Source: a virus. From it: a stretch of DNA of 23,268 bases. Below are positions 1 to 5,520 of the stretch, piece by piece. Under the pieces are notes generated by a model. The model was not told the origin of the DNA and did not search any database. It was given only the letters and a program-made list of their open reading frames with translations. The translations under genes and the position numbers were made by a program. Numbering within the stretch: position 1 is the stretch's first letter; every line of letters begins with the position of its first letter. The stretch lies in the IMG/VR virus record IMGVR_UViG_3300036760_000758, positions 1 through 23,268 of that record. One strand, given 5' to 3'.

Positions 1-240
1 GAGACCGGTTCGCCAGGATCTACAGCAGCGAGGAAGTACACAGAGACAGAGGCGGCGGCGGAATTGGGAGTTTCGCGGCAGACCCTAAGCCTGTGGCGAC
101 GGAAGGGTATTGGGCCCGATTCTATACGATTAGGCCCACGCTCGATCCGTTATTCAGCGGAGGCTTTGGCGGCATACACGCAAAGTTGCACGCAAAAAGG
201 TGCGATACCGGCTCAACCGAAGCCAAAGGAGCGGGAATGA
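1..240 (+). CDS. Excisionase/AlpA-like helix-turn-helix DNA-binding protein (5' partial)
   Basis: The reading frame is open from the first base of the window and ends in TGA at 238-240, so the start lies upstream. The visible 79 residues contain a compact MerR/excisionase-type helix-turn-helix: a YTETEAAAELGVSRQTLSLW block followed by a basic RRKGIGPDSIRLGPRSIRY wing and a short helix. This is the usual layout of phage excisionases and AlpA-type regulators (HTH_17-like), small proteins that bind DNA to control transcription or excision. The C-terminal tail (KGAIPAQPKPKERE) is polar and probably disordered. The stop codon overlaps the next start as ATGA, so the two genes are likely one operon. 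I infer DNA binding from the motif; whether it acts in excision or transcription cannot be told. No integrase is visible in the window. Confidence 0.75.
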   Translation, partial: ETGSPGSTAARKYTETEAAAELGVSRQTLSLWRRKGIGPDSIRLGPRSIRYSAEALAAYTQSCTQKGAIPAQPKPKERE

Positions 241-995
241 ACCCCGACCAGGGACGGGCAGCGGAAACCCGGCCAAAACGAACCAAAGGAATGTCGTGGG
301 GACAAATGAAGTGGAAGGAAAGGATGGACAAAGTGAGACAGGACGACAAGGAGCAGACGGCGTTAGGGTCGGCCTACTTCGCGGCGCGGGAGGCCGAGGC
401 GGCTGAAGCGAAGCGAGCCAGGCAGGAGCGGGAGCTGGAAGAGCAAAAGGCCGAAAACCTGGCGGCCATGGCAAAGTGGCAAGCGAGCCGCACGGCTTCG
501 CCGGCGGATCCGGAGCCGGCAGAGCCGAACTATGGAGGCTCGGACACGCCCGCCGCCCTCGAATTCATGGCTAACTACAGGCGTCAGCAAGAGTTTCAGA
601 CCACGGCGATGGCCGCTCTCGACGAGGCCGAGGCTGAGTGGAGCGCGGCGAAGAGGTTGACCAGGGCGAGTGTGGAGACGGCGGCGGTGAGGGCGAGTGT
701 GGAGAGGGCAAGCGAAGCGGAGATGATGGACGAGGTGATGACGCTGAGGGCGGAGGCGCAGGCATTGGTGGACAAGGCAAGCGCGCTGAGGGCGGAGGCC
801 CATTCGGCCTGGATGGCGGAGCAGGCGGTAAGGGCACGGATCAAGGCGGTCGAAGCGGAGGCGAAGGCAGCCGCATGGCCGGCGAAGAGGGCGGCGATGG
901 AGGCTAAGGACGACGTAAGGTTGTTGAAAGCGAAAGAGGCGACGGCAAGAGAGGCGTGTATGGCGGCGCGGGCGGCGCTCAAGGCATTTGGGTGA
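237..995 (+). CDS. Ala-rich coiled-coil protein of unknown function
   Basis: This 252-residue protein starts at ATG 237, which overlaps the upstream stop (ATGA) and sits five bases after an AAAGGAG ribosome site at 225-231. An open frame continues upstream to 93, but that part overlaps the helix-turn-helix gene and lacks such a site. The sequence is dominated by Ala, Glu, Lys and Arg in long heptad-like runs (about residues 30-85 and 115-250), with a break around residues 95-105 (EPAEPNYGGSD). It should form extended helices or coiled coils. There is no signal peptide, no membrane segment and no catalytic motif I recognise. Its position in an early, regulatory-looking cluster is the only hint of role. 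The third codon position is strongly GC-biased, as in its neighbours. Confidence 0.7.
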   Translation: MNPDQGRAAETRPKRTKGMSWGQMKWKERMDKVRQDDKEQTALGSAYFAAREAEAAEAKRARQERELEEQKAENLAAMAKWQASRTASPADPEPAEPNYGGSDTPAALEFMANYRRQQEFQTTAMAALDEAEAEWSAAKRLTRASVETAAVRASVERASEAEMMDEVMTLRAEAQALVDKASALRAEAHSAWMAEQAVRARIKAVEAEAKAAAWPAKRAAMEAKDDVRLLKAKEATAREACMAARAALKAFG

Positions 996-1020
996 TCTCC
1001 TCCATGATGAGAGAACCACG

Positions 1021-1431
1021 ATGAGGATGGTGGATCTTCGGATTCCGGCGGCGCTGTTCGCGCTGGGCCGCGGTAGCGTGCGCGACATCGAAGAGCACCT
1101 GGCGCGGCATGACGTTCCGGCGCCGGGCCACGAGGCGATGGCGGCGCACCTGGGGCGGCTGGAGGAGTCGAGGTGGGTGAGTTGGCGGATGGGGGATACG
1201 ATCGCGGGGTACCGGACGGAGAAGGGACCAGTGCCGCGGGTCTACAGTCTGAGTGAGGCGGGGCTGAAGGCGTACTGCTTGGCGCGGATGAACTATCTCA
1301 AGCTGCTGGGCGTCAAGTTCGATACGCAAGGGCTGAGCATCCAGCCGGAGGGCGCTGAACGGGTGGCGCGCCCGCCGTTCCGGAAGAGCCTTATCAGGCG
1401 GGGCCGACGAGCTGCCGCGCCAACTCAGTAG
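1021..1431 (+). CDS. PadR-like winged-helix transcription regulator
   Basis: The 136-residue product begins MRMVDLRIPAALFALGRG and continues through a helix-turn-helix (SVRDIEEHL, then EAMAAHLGRLEESRWVSW) and a beta-hairpin wing (MGDTIAGYRTEKGPVPRVYSLSEAG). That order and the wing ending YSLSEAGLKAY match the PadR-like or winged-helix family, which bind operators as dimers. The C-terminus is basic (RKSLIRRGRRAA) and may add DNA contacts. I chose ATG 1021; a TTG at 988 overlapping the previous stop would add 11 residues and has a weak AAGG upstream. The stop (1429-1431) is one base from the stop of the convergent minus-strand operon (1433), so the two transcripts probably overlap at their ends. 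Family assignment is moderate and the target is unknown. Confidence 0.6.
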   Translation: MRMVDLRIPAALFALGRGSVRDIEEHLARHDVPAPGHEAMAAHLGRLEESRWVSWRMGDTIAGYRTEKGPVPRVYSLSEAGLKAYCLARMNYLKLLGVKFDTQGLSIQPEGAERVARPPFRKSLIRRGRRAAAPTQ

Positions 1432-1432
1432 G

Positions 1433-1612
1433 CTACAGGCCGGGTGCTACGCACCTGTGACCGCGTGTCCTGGCGCGGCGGGCCGTCATCTCCCCACACG
1501 CGCACCTGGGCTTGATGCGGCTACGTGGCCGGCCACCGCGCCCCCCGCTCCTGGTCTTACGCATCGCGGCGGCGCGGCGGCGGATCTCGGACAGATCCTC
1601 GGGGGAGATCAT
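1433..1612 (-). CDS. Small basic protein with a CxCG...GHxC zinc-knuckle-like motif
   Basis: This 59-residue gene has ATG at 1612-1610 overlapping the TGA of the preceding gene (1611-1609), a classic ATGA coupling, and is the last gene of the leftward operon. The N-terminal half is a helical segment (SPEDLSEIRRRAAAMRKT). The C-terminal half is very basic and carries RCACGEMTARRARTRGHRC, with three Cys and one His spaced as in a minimal metal-binding knuckle. Short proteins with this pattern (RCxCGxMTxxRAxxRGHxC) are common in phage early regions, but I know of no established function. A longer open frame in the same phase reaches 1756; that extension overlaps the upstream gene and lacks a ribosome site, so I rejected it. 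Confidence 0.65.
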   Translation of the reverse strand: MISPEDLSEIRRRAAAMRKTRSGGRGGRPRSRIKPRCACGEMTARRARTRGHRCVAPGL

Positions 1613-1866
1613 CGCGGCGGCGTCGACGGCAACACTCCGGGGGCCAACTCGCCCTCCCGAGCCGTGGCGGTTCCGGGTCTCGGTACCCAATCGAAAGACT
1701 GGGCCATCACGTCGAGATCGCGGTCGCCCCGAGTCGCATCCATTAGTGCCTCGCATTCGCGGCGATCCGATCCATACACCGTGATCGCGACTTGGCCCGT
1801 CTCCGGGTCGTGGGCGGTCAGTAGATGACCGCGCTGATACAGCTTACCGATCTCTCTTTCATTCAT
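1609..1866 (-). CDS. Hypothetical 85-residue phage protein
   Basis: Starts at ATG 1866-1864, preceded by AAGGAGACGAA, a strong and well-spaced ribosome site. The first part (MNEREIGKLYQRGHLLTAHDPETGQVAITVYGSDRR) looks like a small alpha/beta fold: a helix, then two strands around a DPETG turn. The last 30 residues (from DWVPRPGT) are rich in Pro, Thr and Gly and probably flexible. No catalytic or metal motif is visible. It lies 11 bases after the 75-residue gene and overlaps the next gene by ATGA, so it is a middle member of the leftward operon. It should be translated from the RNA piece downstream of the predicted hammerhead cleavage site. Function unknown. Confidence 0.6.
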   Translation of the reverse strand: MNEREIGKLYQRGHLLTAHDPETGQVAITVYGSDRRECEALMDATRGDRDLDVMAQSFDWVPRPGTATAREGELAPGVLPSTPPR

Positions 1867-1877
1867 TTCGTCTCCTT

Positions 1878-2105
1878 CTATTCAGCCCGGCGGACCGCCG
1901 CGTTGTGAACTTCGACCGCTCTGATGAGATCGGCCTCATACTTGAGGAAAGCCTGCTGTCTCCGCTCTTCCTGTTCCCGCATCTCCCGGCGCGCCTCATC
2001 AGAGACGCCCGGTTGCTTCATCTGGCATTTTGGGCAGAGGCCCCGATACCACTCGTGATCCGGGTACCAGACATGCTGGTTCCGGTCAAAACATCGTAGT
2101 TTCAT
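1878..2105 (-). CDS. Small CxxC protein with C-terminal charged helix
   Basis: This 75-residue gene starts at ATG 2105-2103, after AAAAAGGAGCCGAA. The N-terminal third is rich in aromatic residues and contains C5, H11, H17, C24 and C27 (CFDRNQHVWYPDHEWYRG, then LCPKC). That could hold one zinc ion, although the spacing is not a family I can name. From about residue 32 it is a charged amphipathic helix (EARREMREQEERRQQAFLKYEADLIRAVE). It is the first gene after the predicted self-cleaving ribozyme; the cut would leave an RNA whose 5' end lies 53 bases before this start codon. The 14 bases covering its ribosome site are identical to those before the 116-residue gene. Function unknown. Confidence 0.65.
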   Translation of the reverse strand: MKLRCFDRNQHVWYPDHEWYRGLCPKCQMKQPGVSDEARREMREQEERRQQAFLKYEADLIRAVEVHNAAVRRAE

Positions 2106-2136
2106 TTCGGCTCCTTTTTCAGCGCATCCCTACATC

Positions 2137-2226
2137 GGAGGGAAGGGAGCGTTGCTCCGACGCCCGTGCGGGCGTTTCGTCCCTTGCTCCAGGGACTCAT
2201 CGGGGAGTGAGTGCTACCGTCCCTCC
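2137..2226 (-). ncRNA. Type I hammerhead ribozyme candidate inside the leftward operon
   Basis: Read on the minus strand, this 90-base stretch folds into a full hammerhead. Stem I outer part pairs 2226-2220 with 2143-2137 (7 bp). A middle part pairs GG(T)AGC at 2218-2213 with GCTCC at 2150-2146. The inner part pairs CTCC at 2207-2204 with GGAG at 2158-2155. The core reads CCGATGA (2203-2197), then stem II of 6 bp (2196-2191 with 2184-2179, loop GGAGCA), then GAAA (2178-2175), then stem III of 6 bp (2175-2170 with 2165-2160, loop GCAC), then the cleavage triplet GTC (2161-2159). The predicted cut is between 2159 and 2158. All invariant bases of the family consensus (CUGANGA, GAAA, UH) are present except position 4, which is C instead of U. 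Stem I is open, which makes it type I. It lies between two genes of one operon, with its 5' arm covering the last codons and stop of the 116-residue gene. Confidence 0.85.
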
Positions 2227-2564
2227 ATTTCCCTTCGGACCTTCTCACGCAGGTCCGAAGTCCATGCTCGTCGCTCGACCACGAGCGCCCAAAAGCGCTC
2301 ACTAGACTGCGCCCATTGCAAGGCCAGGCTGGCTTCGCGCACCAGCCCCTGTGCTTTTTCCAGGGCGATCTGCGCCCGGCCCGCCGGGAGTTGCGCGGTG
2401 GCGTCGGCGATCTTGCCGTCACACCACAACTGCTCCACCATTTTGGCGTACTCGTCACATGCCGTGTCGATGCCTTTTTCTGTCGCCCAGTTCCAGGGCG
2501 ACTGCCAAGCGGCGGTCCCGAACTGCCCGCCGATACTGGCGAGATAAGTTTCAGTCATATTCAT
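2214..2564 (-). CDS. Hypothetical 116-residue helical protein
   Basis: ATG 2564-2562 overlaps the stop of the previous gene (ATGA) and follows AAAAAGGAGCAAC, so the first ATG is preferred over a second one two codons on. The protein is mostly helical: an N-terminal Trp-rich part (GTAAWQSPWNWATEKGIDTA), then long helices (AQIALEKAQGLVREASLALQWAQ) and a basic end (SDLREKVRREMEGR). No signal peptide, membrane span or metal site is visible. The final codons and stop form the 5' arm of the predicted hammerhead ribozyme. RNA folding and translation of this gene's end may therefore compete: a ribosome finishing here would melt stem I. Function unknown. Confidence 0.6.
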   Translation of the reverse strand: MNMTETYLASIGGQFGTAAWQSPWNWATEKGIDTACDEYAKMVEQLWCDGKIADATAQLPAGRAQIALEKAQGLVREASLALQWAQSSERFWALVVERRAWTSDLREKVRREMEGR

Positions 2565-2935
2565 GTTGCTCCTTTTTCAGCTTTTTTCTTTTTCGTTGCG
2601 AGCGTCGCTGCCGGGTTACTTAGCCCATAGCTCAATCTCCGCTTCCGGGTTTTTTGGGGCGGTCTTGCGACCAGCCCCTGAATTGCCTGATTGCTCACCC
2701 CTCGCTCGTCCGCGAGGTCCTGAAGGGTAGCTCCCTCCTCCAGGCGGCGCAGAATACGCCGCTTGCGGCTGTACTTGGCGTGCTGTCTGCGCCGCCTGGC
2801 CAAGTACATGGGCTCCTCCGCTTCGCGCCGCTTTCGCGCGGCTACTGTGGCCGCGCTCTTGCACGCCGCGCAGATATAATTTTTGCCGGCCGCGCCGCAG
2901 CGCGAGCATCGATCCGGTCTCTTATCTCGTGCCAT
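2561..2935 (-). CDS. Zinc-ribbon plus helix-turn-helix protein (probable regulator)
   Basis: The 124-residue protein begins MARDKRPDRCSRCGAAG. It has a four-Cys ribbon (C10, C13, C22, C25), a highly basic linker (RKRREAEE, then ARRRRQHAKYSRKRR), and a helix-turn-helix at about residues 60-90 (EEGATLQDLADERGVSNQAIQGL), ending in a Lys-rich tail. This is the build of a small DNA-binding regulator, resembling sigma region 4 or homing-endonuclease-associated HTH modules. I infer DNA or RNA binding, not a specific target. Start at 2935 is chosen because residues before it in the open frame are not protein-like and overlap the upstream gene. The start codon lies at the foot of a 13-bp inverted repeat (2934-2972) that also pairs off the nearest purine-rich stretch, suggesting translational control or an operator. 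Confidence 0.65.
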   Translation of the reverse strand: MARDKRPDRCSRCGAAGKNYICAACKSAATVAARKRREAEEPMYLARRRRQHAKYSRKRRILRRLEEGATLQDLADERGVSNQAIQGLVARPPQKTRKRRLSYGLSNPAATLATKKKKAEKGAT

Positions 2936-2972
2936 CGTCCAGTTCCGCCGCGTGGACGACGGAACTGGCGAT
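2934..2972 (-). promoter_or_regulatory. Inverted repeat burying the start of the zinc-ribbon/HTH gene
   Basis: On the minus strand ATCGCCAGTTCCG (2972-2960) pairs with CGGAACTGG, a single bulged A, and CGAT (2947-2934). That gives 13 bp with one bulge around a 12-base loop. The last two bases of the stem are the A and T of the ATG start codon (2935-2933), and the only Shine-Dalgarno-like sequence (GGAACTGG) is in the 3' arm. It could be a translation-blocking hairpin or, as a DNA palindrome, an operator for the HTH protein it precedes. No T-run follows, so it is not a classic terminator. Confidence 0.55.
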
Positions 2973-2978
2973 GGCGCG

Positions 2979-3650
2979 TTACTTGAGGCCGGCGAGGAGC
3001 TGGTTTGCCAACGCCACGCGCCGCTGCACACCTGTCATGCGGGCGGGGAGCTTGTCGGCCAGCGTATTGAGAGACTTGCCCAGCTCCACCACGATCTCAT
3101 CCAGATCGTACTCTGCATTGACCTCGGCGTCCGTGACGAGGCGGATGCTGCCAACGGCGCGAACGGGATCGGCGTAACCTGCACGCGCAGCTTTCTGGCG
3201 CATCTCATCCATCCAATGGTCGCCATCCACGGCGACGATGCCGTCGCCACAGGACCAACCGCAGGGAGCGCCCTGCCAGTTGGACCAGGTCCCCGTGCGC
3301 TCGATTCTCAGCCACTCTACCGTCTCCAGCAGGTAGAGACGGTCGCCCGTATTATCGCCCTCGTACTGCGATGTGTTGGGCTGCGCAAACCCGTCCCATA
3401 CCTTGAGCGCCTTGACTCGGTGGCCGTCATGCTCGTAGTAATAGTCGCGCTCCTGCGACCAGTTTGAGCCGTCGCCGCGCTTAGTCCAGCCGATGCGGAC
3501 GTGGCCGTTTTGCTTGGCGAGGGTCGCATACGTTTCGCGGATCGCCTTGAGCGCCTCGATTTCCGTGGCGCTGGCTATTGTATTAAGGTTGTCGAGGTTT
3601 GCGATGACTTGGGCGTCAATCGCGGGGAGGGTGATAGTTACTTCGTTCAT
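2979..3650 (-). CDS. Hypothetical 223-residue early phage protein
   Basis: First gene of the leftward operon. ATG 3650-3648 follows AAAAAGGAGG ten bases upstream. The N-terminus (about 1-50) is helical (VTITLPAIDAQVIANLDNL, then ATEIEALKAIRETYATLAKQ). The centre (about 52-145) is rich in Trp, Tyr, Gly and Asp with alternating strands (RIGWTKRGDGSNWSQERDYY, RLYLLETVEWLRIERTGTWS), suggesting a beta domain. Residues about 165-223 are helical again (DLDEIVVELGKSLNTLADKL, ending LANQLLAGLK). There is no signal peptide or membrane segment, and only two Cys (GAPCGWSCGDG). I do not recognise a family. The strong ribosome site and promoter-proximal position suggest it is made early and in quantity. 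Confidence 0.65.
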   Translation of the reverse strand: MNEVTITLPAIDAQVIANLDNLNTIASATEIEALKAIRETYATLAKQNGHVRIGWTKRGDGSNWSQERDYYYEHDGHRVKALKVWDGFAQPNTSQYEGDNTGDRLYLLETVEWLRIERTGTWSNWQGAPCGWSCGDGIVAVDGDHWMDEMRQKAARAGYADPVRAVGSIRLVTDAEVNAEYDLDEIVVELGKSLNTLADKLPARMTGVQRRVALANQLLAGLK

Positions 3651-3697
3651 GGTCCGTAGACCTCCTTTTTGGCCCCGTGGGGCGGCTTGCTTGCATC

Positions 3698-3729
3698 TCT
3701 ATATTCTCGCATTTGCTGCCTACTGTCAA
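3698..3729 (-). promoter_or_regulatory. Candidate sigma-70-type promoter for the leftward operon
   Basis: On the minus strand a perfect TTGACA (3729-3724) is followed 17 bases later by GAATAT (3706-3701), which overlaps TATAGA at 3703-3698. Initiation would fall near 3693, about 43 bases before the first start codon of the operon. The -35 is a consensus match; the -10 is partial whichever register is used. Confidence 0.5.
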
Positions 3730-3778
3730 TGACAAAAAGCAACAAAATGCTTAGATGTATCAATTTTAATGTTCCAGG

Positions 3779-3913
3779 TCATCCCCGCGCCACAGCGCCG
3801 ACCCGAACTTGCCCCCAGACATTCCCCTTGAGACCAGCTACGCTCGCCTGGTCCAACCATCCTCCAGCCAATCTTCCAGCCCATCGCTCAAACTCTACCC
3901 GCGAAACCACCAT
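3779..3913 (-). CDS. Possible 44-residue small protein (uncertain)
   Basis: A short minus-strand frame with ATG at 3913-3911, preceded by GAGGTATAAG, a plausible ribosome site. It encodes MVVSRVEFERWAGRLAGGW and so on, ending VAVARG-like in TGA at 3781-3779. The first half could be an amphipathic helix and four Trp residues are present. It lies upstream of the TTGACA promoter of the leftward operon, so it would need another promoter. I do not recognise it, and chance open frames of this length are common in GC-rich DNA. I list it because the surrounding 586 bases otherwise lack a gene. Confidence 0.2.
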   Translation of the reverse strand: MVVSRVEFERWAGRLAGGWLDQASVAGLKGNVWGQVRVGAVARG

Positions 3914-4236
3914 CTTATACCTCGTCCATCTGGGAGGCTGGGAGGAAAATGGAGGAACCGGGATGTCTGTATCTCTCTGATAGTGCTTGGCTTAGCTATC
4001 TACTATCCATATTATCCATATATAGACATATATATATTAATGTAATGTGTGTAGTGTGTAAGCAATAGATAGGTGGGGGTAGGTAGTGGGGTGTATAAAT
4101 ATAGTATATAAATTGTAGGGTACAATAGGAAAACCTGTCGGGAGTGGGAGATCCGGGAGTGGAAGTTTGGAGTCCTACGTGCTCGTAAAAATGCCCACTT
4201 GCGCTCCGATATTCGAGAGGGTGAAAATGGAGCCAA

Positions 4237-4908
4237 ATGCCACTGAAGGGAGCCTGCAAGGTTTGTGTTCACCCAGACATCGTTTTTATTAACCGGCAGC
4301 TCCTCGACCCGACAATTTCAATACGCCAAGTTTCCCAGCATTACAAATTCTCGACAACGACAACGCTGAAACATAAGACAAGCTGTATACCTCATGCCTT
4401 GGCACGCATTGAGCGCAGCGCCCTTACGAATGCCGTCCTGGCCCTAAAAGGAGCCCTGGTAGCAAAGCAGCAGCGCCTGGAGGCCATCGACGACGCGTTC
4501 GCGCGCCTACGACGTGTGTGGGACGAACGAGCGGCCGACCCAGAGCTGCAAAACGTCCCCGGCGGGAAGACCGGCATCGTGGTTAAGAGGCTGAAAGCAT
4601 TGGGCGGCGGCCAGCACATGCAGATCGTCGAGGAGTACGAGATCGACACCGATTCCATTGACCAATACCGTCGTCTCGTCGAGCACGCCGCCAAGGAGAT
4701 GGGCGACTTCGGGGCGAAAGATCAGGTCAACGGGCACGGAGTGAGCTTGGTTTTCATCCCTCACGCGCCGCCAGGTGCGTCCCAGCGAGCGCCGGAAGCC
4801 ATGCGGACCATCGACGCGGCGCCGCATCACGTCAAGGCGCTGGAGGCGAGCGCACCGCCGGCAGAAATGCCTATCGAGGACGTTCCGGAGGACATCATCG
4901 AGGGGTGA
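4237..4908 (+). CDS. Cys/His plus helix-turn-helix protein, putative small terminase-like
   Basis: A 223-residue protein with ATG 4237 preceded by a close GGAG. The first 55 residues contain CKVCVHPDIVFINRQLLDP, then SIRQVSQHYKFSTTTTLKH and KTSCIPHAL. That is a short Cys-x2-Cys-x-His element, a helix-turn-helix, and a second Cys/His pair, a pattern (CxxCxHPxxxxINxxLL, SxRxVAxxYxxSxxxLxRHK) seen in many phage proteins encoded near packaging genes. Residues about 56-110 form a helical, coiled-coil-like segment. Residues 125-155 are acidic, and the tail (after about 180) is Pro/Ala/Glu-rich. The next plus-strand genes are a small protein and TerL, so a role as the DNA-recognising small terminase or packaging regulator is a reasonable inference. 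It is not a typical TerS sequence, and a plain transcription regulator remains possible. Confidence 0.6.
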   Translation: MPLKGACKVCVHPDIVFINRQLLDPTISIRQVSQHYKFSTTTTLKHKTSCIPHALARIERSALTNAVLALKGALVAKQQRLEAIDDAFARLRRVWDERAADPELQNVPGGKTGIVVKRLKALGGGQHMQIVEEYEIDTDSIDQYRRLVEHAAKEMGDFGAKDQVNGHGVSLVFIPHAPPGASQRAPEAMRTIDAAPHHVKALEASAPPAEMPIEDVPEDIIEG

Positions 4909-5207
4909 TGGTCGGCGGAAAGTCACGGAAACATACATTATCGTGATTGATCGAGCGGTCTAACAGGACGGTCGGACGGGAGCGGCGGGCGAGCTGGGCC
5001 AGCGCGGGCTGGGCGGAGGAGCGGTGGCCGGGAGCTGAGACGGCGAGGCAGGCCGGGCGAAGTTCAAGCCCCCCCCCATGGCACCTTCTGGCGCTCGGGT
5101 CCCTCGGGCCTCCCCTTCAGTGCCATTCCCAGTTGCACACAAACGGACATTGGGAGTTTAATACCTGGAAGTCCTAAATAGGGCTGCCATATTTCCCGTG
5201 AAAGGGG
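4909..5207. other. Convergent intergenic region, no gene seen
   Basis: Between the 3' ends of the plus-strand TerS-like gene and the minus-strand DUF6527-like gene. It holds two successive inverted repeats, ATGGCAC (5078-5084) with GTGCCAT (5120-5126), and TCCCAGT (5127-5133) with ATTGGGA (5149-5155), plus a run of nine C at 5069-5077. Hairpins between convergent genes are where terminators are expected. Neither is followed by a T-run on either strand, so I do not call a terminator. Open frames across it have no ribosome site and a low-complexity Gly/Arg/Pro composition. Confidence 0.4.
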
Positions 5208-5513
5208 TCAGTCCCAGTCGGGAAGATCGACGGTCTGGCCGGCGAGGGAGTGCCAGCAGTCGGAAAGGAACCGAATTTTTCCATCGGTGACGAAGGAGTG
5301 ACAGCGGGAGGTTGGATCGTGTTGGTTGCAGAGGAGGGAAGGGTAGAAGGTAGGGTTGTCGAAGGAGCGGTTCCAGGACCATCCAGTTCCGCCTGGAGCA
5401 TCAACCTCAAAGGGGTGGCCGTATTGGCAGCCTGGGCAATGGAAGACGTAGAGTTTACCGTTTCTTGGCCCGGTATTTCCATCGCCCATGTAATGGATCT
5501 TTGAATTCGGCAT
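5208..5513 (-). CDS. DUF6527-like protein, Cys/His-rich
   Basis: The 101-residue product contains FHCPGCQYGHPFEV, then WNRSFDNPTFYPSLLCNQHD, then RCHSFVTDGKIRFLSDCWHS and LAGQTVDLPDW. The CPGC...H block, the DNPTFxPSLL strand and the CHSFVTDGxIxFLxDCxHxLAGQTVDLP ending are the hallmark of the DUF6527 family, small proteins frequent in phages. Their Cys and His residues (about C25, C28, H33, C62, C71, C86, H88) are arranged as for metal binding. It begins seven bases after the amidase stop with no clear ribosome site, so it is probably translated by coupling. Its place beside an endolysin hints at a late or lysis-linked role, but no function is established for the family. Confidence 0.8.
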   Translation of the reverse strand: MPNSKIHYMGDGNTGPRNGKLYVFHCPGCQYGHPFEVDAPGGTGWSWNRSFDNPTFYPSLLCNQHDPTSRCHSFVTDGKIRFLSDCWHSLAGQTVDLPDWD

Positions 5514-5520
5514 GGGTCGG

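Larger units (their letters stand above)
3651..4236. other. Divergent intergenic region with AT-rich tract
   Basis: This 586-base stretch separates the leftward operon from the rightward TerS-like gene and has no convincing gene. Its left end holds the leftward ribosome site and promoter. From about 3990 to 4130 base composition changes sharply to A+T, with a tandem 9-base repeat TATCCATAT (4004-4012 and 4013-4021), TA-alternating runs and a purine-rich GTAGGTAGTGGGG segment. TACAAT at 4121-4126 is a possible rightward -10 box without a good -35. The composition would suit promoters, regulator sites or an unwinding region. Long open frames here on either strand look like chance products. Confidence 0.5.

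Noticed and set aside
1921-1955. CTGATGAG followed by GAGGAAAG on the plus strand, resembling another hammerhead core
   Set aside because: The segment between them does not form stem II (the closing bases do not pair), no cleavage triplet or stem III follows, and it lies antisense within the 75-residue gene.
2573-2595. A-rich run at the end of the zinc/HTH gene as a frameshift site
   Set aside because: No proper slippery heptamer in the right phase and no stimulatory structure; the A's encode a plausible Lys tail and serve as leader of the next gene.
3669-4045. Plus-strand frames of 78-103 residues in the divergent region
   Set aside because: No ribosome site, low-complexity or compositionally odd translations, and they run through the leftward promoter and AT-rich tract.
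5078-5155. Two hairpins between convergent genes as rho-independent terminators
   Set aside because: No T-run after either hairpin on either strand, and the pairing is only 7 bp each, one with a G-T pair.
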